Source: Cinnamomum chago (Eukaryota; Streptophyta; Magnoliopsida; Laurales; Lauraceae). From it: a stretch of 64,000 bases of DNA. Positions 23,996 through 35,973 of this stretch are shown piece after piece; position 1 is the stretch's first letter, and each line of letters begins with the position of its first letter. The DNA lies in contig CP142454.1 in the NCBI GenBank assembly GCA_038049695.1, positions 90,852,501-90,916,500 on the forward strand. The letters are read 5' to 3'. The notes under the pieces were generated by a model. That model was given only the letters and a program-made list of their open reading frames with translations, ran no database searches and had not been told where the DNA came from. Made by a program: the position numbers and the translations under genes.

Positions 23996-26285
23996 GAGCT
24001 CAGTTAGAAACAAAGAAAACACACTCCTTTTTAAGAGAAGAAATAAAAATGCTACTCTCTCACCTTTTGATTCTACTGCATCCTAAATTTTGTTCTCTCT
24101 TATATTGACCATTTACTTCGCTTCAACGGTAAAATAAAATTACGATTTATTTTGTGTTTATTGTGATTTGATATTATTTCATCCAATTGTTGTTAACACA
24201 TGTCCATCAATCATTTTGTGAACCAAGCCCCGACCCGTGACCCCCAATAGAGCAAAAAAAGGAAAAAAAGGCCAAAAAATCGATTTTTGAAATTTCCGCT
24301 GTATCTATCCCCGGTATACCTGCGGTTTCCAGATTTCCTCCTCTCAAAGAGGAGGAAAACCGGAAACTGCCAGTTTACCGCCGATTGTAGCAGCGGTAAA
24401 GCTTCAATTTTCGGTTTTCCTCCTCTTAGAGAGGGAGGAAATCTGGAAAGTAACGAGTTTACCGCCAATTCCAGCAGCGGTAAAGCTGAGTGAGTGTCCA
24501 AATAAAGTCGCAAGGCCTTTTCATTTCCAACTAAAAAATAATAGAACGAAAGAAAGGATAGTTGCTTTTTTCTCGCAGCGTATTTCCAGTGAACACCCAT
24601 ATGATATGAATAGGGAGAAAAAAATCACACAAGCTGACTTTGGCAATTGACACATGTTGAATTCAATTTCTAGTCTTTCTAATATATGTGCTTCCCCATA
24701 AATAAAAGTAGAAATATATAAATGGTCATCAAATATCATCCCCATAATTAAAGAATAAAATCTTAGATATCACTCTATTAAAGCAATTTGCTCCTGTCTA
24801 CAACTCCTTCCTTAAATCTTTCATCACTCGTAGTCCTTGATGATCATCCGTGTGATTCACTTGATAATAAACTCTTAAAAATTCAATTCCATCCAAACAG
24901 AGTGGCCTTTAAGGGAGCACATCTGGGAAAGAAAATTTAAAAGCATTGAGTGTTATCACGAATCTAATCTAGAGCAATGACACAAAAGGTTTTGCAATCT
25001 TGTTATCAACATCTGAATCCGGTTTTGACTCGTAACTTGTTTAGTTGGTTCCAGACCCGGCTCCAATAGGATAACCCGGATCCGGGTCTACCTAGAGGAC
25101 TGGAATCCTGTTCCAAAATTGATTCTAATTTATCTTTATTCTTCATGTCTCCTAAAATAAGCATATCATTCAACTCATAACAGTGCGTCAAGTCCACTAC
25201 CGCTAATATTGTACGTAAAAATGTCCACAAAAAGGGAGTTAATTTTGAGGTACAATTTGCAATATCAAATGCTCATAAAACGGGTCCACGCGTCGGAACC
25301 TATATGGACCCGGACCCGTTTATCAATCGGAACCTAAAATAGGTTCCGGACCCGGACCCGTTTATGAAGCGGGACCTAAAATAGGTTCCCGACCCGGTTT
25401 TTTACGGGTCGGAACTTCTGGGTAATCGGATACCCGTTTGGCCCCTACAAGTTTGCGATTGTAGGCTCTTTTTTTTCTCCGATTGAAATGAAGGTTCTAC
25501 TGGTATCACGTACATACTCGATCTTAGATTTTAGGATCTCTGGGTTTTTATTGTAACAATTATGCACCCTGTATAGAAGAGTCAATAATTTCGTAGAACC
25601 AAAGATATAGTTAGTTTGGAGATTTCTCGGGAAATTTAGGTTGTGCATGGCCATGAGATACTCAAACACATACATCCTTGTCATGGGCTGCATTCTCACT
25701 TTAGGATCAGCAAAACCGATGTTCAATGTATGAGCAAAAAAATAAGTGTGATAAGAAAGAGAAGGTGGAACCGGATCCAGACCCGGAACCGTTTCGGAAC
25801 CGATTCCTTGTCTTCGGAACCAGAACACGAACAATATATGGGACGGGTCTAGATCAAGGTCCGGGTCTAAGTAAAGAATGATATTAAAAAAAAGATATTG
25901 TTTTTAGGAGAGATTTTAGAAAATTGAGGTAATATGTTGGTTATCGGGTCCACGGGTCCGAACCAAGGTGGAACCGGACCCGGACCCATTTTCTTATTTG
26001 GGCATGATTATGGACCCAGACCCGGTTTTAACGGGTCGGAACCTCCGCGTAATCGGAGAATCGAGGACCCACTTACATCCCTAGTCGTACGCCACCTCAG
26101 CAGTGAGAGGTCATGGGTTTGAGACCCCGCATCACTGCTCCCTCCGTCCCTCATAAATATATCTATATATATTTTGGCCGAACGGGTATTCCGGCTGTCA
26201 AGCACTAAGTGCAAATAAATAAATAAATAACCCGAGCACGGTCCATCTATTAATAACTTAACCCCATACCCAAAGCCCAATCCAT
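23996..26285 (-). repeat. Right array monomer R2 (2,290 bp, internal deletion)
   Basis: About 320 bp shorter than its neighbours. At about 25016 GTTATCAACATC joins TGAATCCGGTTTTGAC, skipping the part that in R1 spans roughly 22392-22711, including one copy of the 68-bp duplication. Confidence 0.9.
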
Positions 26286-28894
26286 GAGCTCAGTTACAAA
26301 CAAAGAAAACACACTCCTTTTTAAGAGAAGAAATAAAAATGCTACTCTCTCACCTTCTGATTCTACTGCATCCTAAATTTTGTTCTCTCCTATATTGACC
26401 ATTTACTTCGCTTCAACGGTAAAATAAAATTACGATTTATTGTGTGTTTATTGTGATTTGGTATTATTTCATCCAATTGTTATTAACACATGTCCATCCA
26501 TCATTTTGTGAACCAAGCCCCGACCCGTGACCCACAATAAAGCAAAAGAAGGAAAAAAAGGCCAAAAAATCGGTTTTTGAAATTTCCGCTGTATCTATCC
26601 GCGGTATACCTGCAGTTTCCAGATTTCCTCCTCTCAAAGAGGAGGAAAACCGGAAACTGCCAGTTAACCGCCGATTGTAGCAGCGGTAAAGCTTCAATTT
26701 CCGGTTTTCCTCCTCTCAGAGAGGAGGAAATCTGGAAAGTAACGAGTTTACCCAGCAGCGGTAAAGCTGAGTGAGTGTCCAAATAAAGTCGCAAGGCCTT
26801 TCCATTTCCAACTAAAAAATAATAGAATGAAAGAAACGATAGTTGCTTTCTTCTCGCAGCGTATTTCAAGTGAACACCCATATGATATGAATAGGGAGAA
26901 AAAAATCACACAAGCTGAATTTGGCAATTGACACATGTTGAATTCAATTTCTAGTCTTTCTAATATATGTGCTTCCCCATAAATAAAAGTAGAAATATTT
27001 AAATGGTCATCAAATATCATTCCCATAATTAAAGAATAAAATCTTAGATATCACTCTATTAAAGCAATTTGCTCCTGTCTACAACTCCATCCTTAAATCT
27101 TTCATCACTCGTAGTCCTTGATGATCATCCGTGTGATTCACTTGATAATAACTTCTTAAAAATTCAATTCCATGCAAACAGAGTGGCCTTTAAGTGAGCA
27201 CATCTGTGAAAGAAAATTTAAAAGCATTGAGTGTTATCACGAATCTAATCTAGAGCAATGACACAAAAGGTTTTGCAAACTTGTTATCAACATCTAAGCT
27301 TTATTTTTGTTGACATGCTTAGATTTGGAGACTCTCTGGACCTAACCAGAAAGCTGAACGACTGATGGAACTGGTCAAATCAAGCTCGATAACTATTTAG
27401 GACCGTAGCAAAACAACACACGTTCGCTTCCACGCATAGAAAGGCAGTGATGTCTCGACTCCTACGGGATGTCTGTACGGTTGCAAACGGAATGGTTTCG
27501 GATCGGAACGATAGTGGACTCGGACCCGTTTCTGAATAACGGTTCCGGTTGTGATTCCGGTTTTGTCTCGTAACTCATTTAGTTGGTCCAGACCCATTTC
27601 GGAATAACGGTTCCGGTTCCGAATCAAGTTTTGACTCGTAACTTGTTTAGTTGGTTCCAGACCCGGCTCCAATAGGATAACCCGGATCCGGGTCTACCTA
27701 GAGGACTGGAATCCTGTTCCAAAATTGATTCTAATTTATCTTTATTCTTCATGTCTCCTAAAATAAGCATATCATTCAACTCATAATAGTGCGTCAAGTC
27801 CACTACCGCTAATATTGTACGTAAAAATGTCCACAAAAAGGGAGTTAATTTTGAGGTACAATTTGCAATATCAAATGCTCATAAGCCGGGTCCACGCGTC
27901 GGAACCTATATGGACCCGGACCCGTTTATCAATCGGAACCTAAAATAGGTTCCGTACCCGGACCCGTTTATGAAGCGGGACCTAAAATAGGTTCCCGACC
28001 CGGTTTTTTACGGGTCGGAACTTCTGGGTAATCGGATACCCGTTTGGCCCCTACATGTTTGCGATTGTAGGCTCTTTTTTTTTTCTCCGATTGAAATGAA
28101 GGTTCTACTGGTATCACGTACATACTCGATCGTAGATTTTAGGATCTCTGGGTTTTTATTGTAACAATTATGCACCCTGTATAGAAGAGTCAATAATTTC
28201 GTAGAACCAAAGATATAGTTAGTTTGGAGATTTCTCGGGAAATTTAGGTTGTGCATGGCCATGAGATACTCAAACATATACATCCTTGTCATGGGCTGCA
28301 TTCTGACTTTAGGATCAGCAAAACCGATGTTCAATGTATGAGCTAAAAAACAAGTGAGATAAGAAAGAGAAGGTGGAACCGGATCCAGACCCGGAACCGT
28401 TTCGGAACCGATTCCTTGTCTTCGGAACCAGAACACGAACAATATATGGGACGGGTCTAGATCAAGGTCCGGGTCTAGGTAAAGAATGATATTAAAAAAA
28501 AAGATATGGTTTTTAGGAGAGATTTTAGAAAATTGAGGTAATATGTTGGTTATCGGGTCCACGGGTCCGAACCAAGGTGGAACCGGACCCGGACCCATGT
28601 TCTTATTGGGGCATGATTTAGGACCCAGACCCGATTTTAACGGGTCGGAACCTCCGCGTAATCGGAGAATCGAGGACCCACTTACATCCCTAGTCGTACG
28701 CCACCTCAGCAGTGAGAGGTCATGGGTTTGAGACCGCGCATCACTGCTCCCTCCCTCCCTCATAAAAATATCTATATACATTTTGGCCGAACGGGTATTC
28801 CGGCTGTCAAGCACTAAGTGCAAATAAATAAATAAATAACCCGAGCACGGTCCATCTATTAATAACTTAACCCCATACCCAAAGCCCAATCCAT
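26286..28894 (-). repeat. Right array monomer R3 (2,609 bp)
   Basis: Complete unit with an 8-bp loss in the last short stem-loop (TTTACCCAGCAGCGG near 26748), which destroys that stem. Confidence 0.9.
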
Positions 28895-31499
28895 GAGCTC
28901 AGTTACAAACAAAGAAAACACACTCCTTTTTAAGAGAAGAAATAAAAATGCTACTCTCTCACCTTCTGATTCTACTGCATCCTAAATTTTGTTCTCTCCT
29001 ATATTGACCATTTACTTCTCTTCAACGGTAAAATAAAATTACGATTTATTGTGATTTGGTATTATTTCATCCAATTGTTATTAACACATGTCCATCCATC
29101 ATTTTTTGAACCAAGCCCCGACCCGTGACCCACAATAAAGCAAAAGAAGGAAAAAAAGGCCAAAAAATCGGTTTTTGAAATTTCCGCAGTATCTATCCGC
29201 GGTATACCTGCAGTTTCCAGATTTCCTCCTCTCAAAGAGGAGGAAAACCGGAAACTGCCAGTTTACCGCCGATTGTAGCCGCGGTAAAGCTTCAATTTCC
29301 GGTTTTCCTCCTCTCAGAGAGGAGGAAGTCTGGAAAGTAACGAGTTTACCGCCGATTCCAGCAGCGGTAAACCTGAGTGAGTGTCCAAATAAAGTCGCAT
29401 GGCCTTTCCATTTCCAACTAAAAAATAATAGAATGAAAGAAACGATGGTTGCTTTTTTCTCGCAGCGTATTTCCAGTGAACACCCATATGATATGAATAG
29501 GGAGAAAAAAATCACACAAGCTGACTTTGATAATTGACACATGTTGAATTCAATTTCTAGTCTTTCTAATATATGTGCTTCCCCATAAATAAAAGTAGAA
29601 ATATATAAATGGTCATCAAATATCATCCCCATAATTAAAGAATAAAATCTTAGATATCACTCTATTAAAGCAATTTGCTCCTGTCTACAACTCCATCCTT
29701 AAATCTTTCATCACTCGTAGTCCTTGATGGTCATCCCTGTGATTCACTTGATAATAAATTCTTAAAAATTCAATTCCATGCAAACAGAGTGGCCTTTAAG
29801 GGAGCACATCTGTGAAAGAAAATTTAAAAGCATTGAGTGCTATCACGAATCTAATCTAGAGCAATGACACAAAAGGTTTTGCAAACTTGTTATCAACATC
29901 TAAGCTTTATTTTTGTTGACATGCTTAGATTTGGAGACTCTCTGGACCTAACCAGAAAGCTGAACGACTGATGGAACTGGTCAAATCAAGCTCGATAACT
30001 ATTTAGGACCGTAGCAAAACAACACACGTTCGCTTCCACGCATAGAAAGGCAGTGATGTCTCGACTACTACGGGATGTCTGTACGGTTGCAAACGGAAAG
30101 GTTTCGGATCGGAACGATGGTGGACTCGGACCCGTTTCTGAATAACGGTTCCGGTTGTGATTCCGGTTTTGTCTCGTAACTCGTTTAGTTGGTCCAGACC
30201 CATTTCTGAATAACGGTTCCGGTTCTGAATCCGGTTTTGACTCGTAACTTGTTTAGTTGGTTCCAGACCCGGCTCCAATAGGATAACCGGGATCCGGGTC
30301 TACCTAGAGGACTGGAATCCTGTTCCAAAATTGATTCTAATTTATCTTTATTCTTCATGTCTCCTAAAATAAGCATATCATTCAACTCATAATAGTGCGT
30401 CAAGTCCACTACCGCAAATATTGTACGTAAAAATGTCCACAAAAAGGGAGTTAATTTTGAGGTACAATTTGCAATATCAAATGCTCATAAGCCGGGTCCA
30501 CGCGTCGGAACCTATATGGACCCGGACCCGTTTATCAATCGGAACCTAAAATAGGTTCCGGACCCGGACCCGTTTATGAAGCGGGACCTAAAATAGGTTC
30601 CCGACCCGGTTTTTTACGGGTCGGAACTTCTGGGTAATCGGATACCCGTTTGGCCCCTACATGTTTGCGATTGTAGGCTCTTTTTTTTTTCTCCGATTGA
30701 AATGAAGGTTCTACTAGTATCACGTACATACTCGATCGTAGATTTTAGGATCTCTAGGTTTTTATTGTAACAATTATGCACCCTGTATAGAAGAGTCAAT
30801 AATTTCGTAGAACCAAAGATATATTTAGTTTGGAGATTTCTCGGGAAATTTAGGTTGTGCATGGCCATGAGATACTCAAACACATACATCTTTGTCAAGG
30901 GCTGCATTCTCACTTTGGGATCAGCAAAACCGATGTTCAATGTATGAGCTAAAAAACAAGTGAGATAAGAAAGAGAAGGTGGAACCGGATCCAGACCCGG
31001 AACCGTTTCGGAACCGATTCCTTGTCTTCGGAACCAGAACAGTAACAATATATGGGACGGGTCTAGATCAAGGTCCGGGTCTAGGTAAAGAATGATATTA
31101 AAAAAAAACATATGGTTTTTAGGTGAGATTTTAGAAAATTGAGGTAATATGTTGGTTATCGGGTCCACGGGTCCAAACCAAGGTGGAACCGGACCCGGCC
31201 CATTTTCTTATTGGGGCATGATTAAGGACCCAGACCCGGTTTTAACGGGTCGGAACCTCCGCGTAATCGGAGAATCGAGGACCCACTTACATCCCTAGTC
31301 GTACGCCACCTCAGCAGTGAGAGGTCATGGGTTTCAGACCTCGCATCACTGGTCCCTCCCTCCCTCATAAATATATCTATATATATTTTGGCCGAACGGG
31401 TATTCCGGCTCTCAAGCACTAAGTGCAAATAAATAAATAAATAACCCGAGCACGGTCCATCTATTAATAACTTAACCCCATACCCAAAGCCCAATCCAT
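28895..31499 (-). repeat. Right array monomer R4 (2,605 bp)
   Basis: Complete unit with small differences, among them loss of TGTGTTTA near 29051 and of a GACCC step near 31198. Confidence 0.9.
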
Positions 31500-33835
31500 G
31501 AGCTCAGTTACAAACAAAGAAAACACACTCCTTTTTAAGAGAAGAAATAAAAATGCTACTCTCTCACCTTCTGATTCTACTGCATCCTAAATTTTGTTCT
31601 CTCCTATATTGACCATTTACTTCGCTTCAACGGTAAAATAAAATTACGATTTATTGTGTGTTTATTGTGATTTTATATTATTTCATCCAATTGTTATTAA
31701 CACATGTCCATCCATCATTTTGTGAACCAAGCCCCGACCCGTGACCCACAATAAAGCAAAAGAAGGAAAAAAAGGTCAAAAAATCGGTTTTTGAAATTTC
31801 CGCTGTATCTATCCGCGGTATACCTGCAGTTTCCAGATTTCCTCCTCTCAAAGAGGAGGAAAACCGGAAACTGCTAGTTTACCGCCGATTGTAGCAGCGG
31901 TAAAGCTTCAATTTCCGGTTTTCCTCCTCTCAGAGAGGAGGAAATCTGGAAAGTAACGAGTTTACCGCCGATTCCAGCAGCGGTAAAGCTGAGTGAGTGT
32001 CCAAATAAAGTCGCAAGGCCTTTCCATTTCCAACTAAAAAATAATAGAATGAAAGAAACGATAGTTGTTTTTTTCTCGCAGCGTATTTCCAGTGAACACC
32101 CATATGATATGAATAGGGAGAAAAAAATCACACAAGCTGACTTTGGCAATTGACACATGTTGAATTCAATTTCTAGTCTTTCTAATATATGTGCTTCCCC
32201 ATAAATAAAAGTAGAAATATATAAATGGTCATCAAATATCATCCCCATAATTAAAGAATAAAATCTTAGATATCACTCTATTAAAGCAATTTGCTCCTGT
32301 CTACAACTCCATCCTTAAATCTTTCATCACTCGTAGTCCTTGATGGTCATCCGTGTGATTCACTTGATAATAAATTCTTAAAAATTCAATTCCATGCAAA
32401 CAGAGTGGCCTTTAAGGGAGCACATCAGTGAAAGAAAATTTAAAAGCATTGAGTGTTATCACGAATCGAATCTAGAGCAATGACACAAAAGGTTTTGCAA
32501 ACTTGTTATCAACATCTAATCTTTATTTTTGTTGACATGCTTAGATTTGGAGACTCTCTGGACCTAACCAGAAAGCTGAACGACTGATGGAACTGGTCAA
32601 ATCAAGCTCGATAACTATTTAGGACCGTAGCAAAACAACACACGTTCGCTTCCACGCATAGAAAGGCAGTGATGTCTCGACTACTACGGGATGTCTGTAC
32701 GGTTGCAAACGGAATGGTTTCGGATCGGAACGATAGTGGACTCGGACCCGTTTCTGAATAACGGTTCCGGTTGTGATTCCGGTTTTGTCTCGTAACTCGT
32801 TTAGTTGGTCCAGACCCATTTCTGAATAACGGTTCCGGTTCTGAATCCGGTTTTGACTCGTAACTTGTTTAGTTGGTTCCAGACCCGGCTCAAATAGGAT
32901 AACCCGGATCCGGGTCTACCTAGAGGACTGGAATCCTGTTCCAAAATTCATTATAATTTATCTTTATTCTTCATGTCTCCTAAAATAAGCATATCATTCA
33001 ACTCATAACAGTGCGTCAAGTCCACTACCGCGAATATTGTACGTAAAAATGTCCCCAAAAAGGGAGTTAATTTTGAGGTACAATTTACAATATCAAATGC
33101 TCATAAGCTGGGTCCACGCTTCGGAACCTATATGGACCCGGACCCGTTTATCAATCGGAACCTAAAATAGGTTCCGGACCCGGACCCGTTTATGAAGCGG
33201 GACCTAAAATAGGTTCCCGACCCGGTTTTTTACGGGTCGGAACTTCTGGGTAATCGGATACCCGTTTGGCCCCTACATGTTTGCGATTGTAGGCTCTTTT
33301 TTTTTTCTCCGATTGAAATGAAGGTTCTACTGGTATCACGTACATACTCGATCGTAGATTTTAGGATCTCTGGGTTTTTATTGTAACAATTATGCACCCT
33401 GTATAGAAGAGTCAATAATTTCGTAGAACCAAAGATATATTTAGTTTGGAGATTTCTCGGGAAATTTAGGTTGTGCATGGCCATGAGATACTCAAACACA
33501 TACATCCTTGTCATGGGCTGCATTCTCGCTTTGGGATCAACAAAACCGATGTTCAATGTATGAGCTAAAAAACAAGTGAGATAAGAAAGAGAAGGTGGAA
33601 CCGGATCCAGACCCGGAACCGTTTCGGAACCGATTCCTTGTCTTTGGAACCAGAACACGAACAATATATGGGACGGGTCTAGATCAAGGTCCGGGTGTAG
33701 GTAAAGAATGATATTAAAAAAAAACATATGGTTTTTAGGAGAGATTTTAGAAAATTGAGGTAATATGTTGGTTATCGGGTCCACGGGTCCGAACCAAGGT
33801 GGAACGGGACCCGGACCCATTTTCTTATTGGGGCA

Positions 33836-33840
33836 TGATT
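33836..33840. repeat. Target-site duplication TGATT, left copy
   Basis: TGATT directly precedes the TG end of the solo LTR and is repeated at 35693-35697. Confidence 0.9.
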
Positions 33841-35023
33841 TGAAAGTCCACGAGGATCCTAACCCTAGAGGGGGCGGTGAATAGGGTGAGCTACAATTAT
33901 GACCAATTTAAATCAATTTTAATTTCTTAAACTAAACTAGTCACAAGTGATGAATTGTCATACAATATGCGGAAGCTAATACAAAAACAAACACCACATA
34001 GCAATCACCACAACACAATATTTATAGTGGTTTGGCCAACGTGCCTACATCCACTACCGGCTTGTGTATCCAACACCCCACCGGATTTCCACTATGTATG
34101 CTTTTTACTAGGCTAAGCAATAACCCTTACAATGTGCTTTTCTAGGCTAAGCAATAACCTTACAATATGCTTTTCTTAGGCTAAGCAATAACCTTACACA
34201 ATGCTTTTCTTAGGCTAAGCAATAACCTTTACAAATCAATATTTCTCTAAGAAAGTGTTTACTCAACACTCTAAGAGATTACAATTTAAGCTCAAATAAA
34301 TTGCCTCTAAATAGGCGGATATGAAAGTTTAAACCAAACTCACACAAACACTCTATGAATGCAAAGTTGTATGCTTATGAGGTGTGTGTGTGATGACTCC
34401 AATCAAGTTTAAAAAGAAGGCTCACTCAATATATTGCTTAAAGCAATTCAAAGTTAAAAGCTCATAAAAGGTTTGATTGAAGTCTTATGCAAATCACATG
34501 TATGAAATTCAACTTGTTTATGACATGAAAATCAAGGACTAACAAGTTGTGTGAAAATGGCTAATTTAGAACATGTGATACATGTGCATGTTGTTTTCAA
34601 AACCAAATTAATTTAACTAAAGTTTAAATGTATGAAAACAACAAAGGAAGTTTCAACCAAGACAAAGAATCACGCATTAAAGGAAATCAAAGATTTTAGG
34701 CTAAGCATGATTAAGAAAGTTTAAAACAAAACTTGGGTTGAAATCAAAGTGATGAATCCAATCTTGAATATCAAAGATGGAGGGAAGAAAGGATTCAACA
34801 CATCATTGTTATCATGCTTGAAATCATTTTCCAAAGTTTCAAATAAAGCACATAACAAATGATTAATAAAAGTAAAACTTACTTGGAGATTTAACTTAGT
34901 TGATCCAAGCTTAAGCTTCACTTAATGACCCCTTGATGTCTCTTAGATCATCCCCTTTGTCTTCTCTCAAAGCTCCTCAAAGAGGGTTTCAAAATCTCCA
35001 ACAAAAGACAAAGGAAAGAACTC

Positions 35024-35031
35024 ATTTATAT
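35024..35031 (-). promoter_or_regulatory. Probable TATA box of the solo LTR
   Basis: ATATAAAT on the minus strand, in an otherwise promoter-like LTR context. It supports minus orientation. No transcription evidence is available. Confidence 0.45.
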
Positions 35032-35057
35032 CCCCAAAACAGCCCAACGGCTATATC

Positions 35058-35195
35058 CCCGGTTGACCGGCCATGACATGGCAGGTTGACCGGCCAAACA
35101 CAACGGTCATAAAAAGAGCCGTTTGGCTTCAGGAGCCCGATTGACCGGCCAGTGTGTGGCCGGTTGACCGGCCACACATGGTCGGTTGACCGGGC
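35058..35195. repeat. TTGACCGGCC repeat cluster with a perfect 12-bp inverted repeat
   Basis: TTGACCGG or a close variant occurs at 35063, 35096, 35141, 35164 and 35186. At 35153-35178 TGTGTGGCCGGT and ACCGGCCACACA form a perfect inverted repeat with a 2-base spacer. GC content is far above the AT-rich LTR around it. Confidence 0.85.
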
Positions 35196-35692
35196 CTGCC
35201 CAGATTTTCCCATTTTTTGGGTTTCTTGAAGATTTTCTTTGGGGATCTTTTGGGCCAATAAAATCAAGCTTTTTCACATGTTTTAAATCATCCAAAGAAG
35301 TATAAAAACATGAAACATCCAAAGCCTAAAATGATTTGAAACTTTAAACCATAGGCTAGCTTGATTTCTAAAAACTCCTTTTTCAAAAACAATGCATACA
35401 CATATGATTATGCAGGGATGAATGTATGCAAAGTTCAAACCTAAATTGTCAAGACGATTTTCCAAATATATTGCACAAGGAAATAGGTTTTCAAAAGAGT
35501 TTGGGTTTCAAAACTAATGCATCCAAGTTTAAAACCAAACCATGCATAAAACAAAAGCTTTTCCAAATCTTAAAAGCTATGCATGAATAAAACTAGATTT
35601 CAAGGTTTCTAAAAACAATGCTAGTGTGTGAATTCAAATGATGCTAAAGTGCAAATGCATCCACCAAATTGCAAATTACAAAATCCCTAACA

Positions 35693-35697
35693 TGATT
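35693..35697. repeat. Target-site duplication TGATT, right copy
   Basis: Matches 33836-33840 exactly; the array continues AAGGACC as in uninterrupted monomers. Confidence 0.9.
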
Positions 35698-35973
35698 AAG
35701 GACCTAGACCCGGTTTTAACGGGTCGGAACCTCCGCGTAATCGGAGAATCGAGGACCCACTTACATCCCTAGTCGTACGCCACCTCAGCAGTGAGAGGTC
35801 ATGGGTTTCAGACCTCGCATCACTGCTCCCTCCCTCCCTCATAAATATATCTATATATATTTTGGCCGAACGGGTATTCCGGCTCTCAAGCACTAAGTGC
35901 AAATAAATAAATAAATAACCCGAGCACGGTCCATCTATTAATAACTTAACCCCATACCCAAAGCCCAATCCAT

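Larger units (their letters stand above)
33841..35692 (-). mobile_element. Solo LTR, 1,852 bp, lineage not assigned
   Basis: Starts TGAAAGTCC and ends CCCTAACA, flanked by perfect TGATT duplications. The body holds no gag or pol, no internal domain and no second LTR, so it is most simply a solo LTR left by recombination between the two LTRs of a full element. A TATA-like ATATAAAT on the minus strand (35024-35031) points to minus orientation. The plus-strand start contains CCTAGAGGGGG and TGAATAGGGTGAGCT; seen in minus orientation these would lie at the LTR 3' end. GGCTAAGCAATAACC is repeated four times at about 34110-34230. A second, truncated member of the family is at 9285-9726. Confidence 0.88.
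31500..35973 (-). repeat. Right array monomer R5, interrupted by a solo LTR
   Basis: 4,474 bp in all. Removing the 1,852-bp LTR and one copy of its 5-bp target duplication leaves exactly 2,617 bp, the standard unit. Confidence 0.92.

Noticed and set aside
33841..35692. Short autonomous or TRIM-type element
   Set aside because: No internal direct repeats equal to two LTRs, no primer-binding site and no polypurine tract were seen; TG...CA ends with one continuous body fit a solo LTR better.
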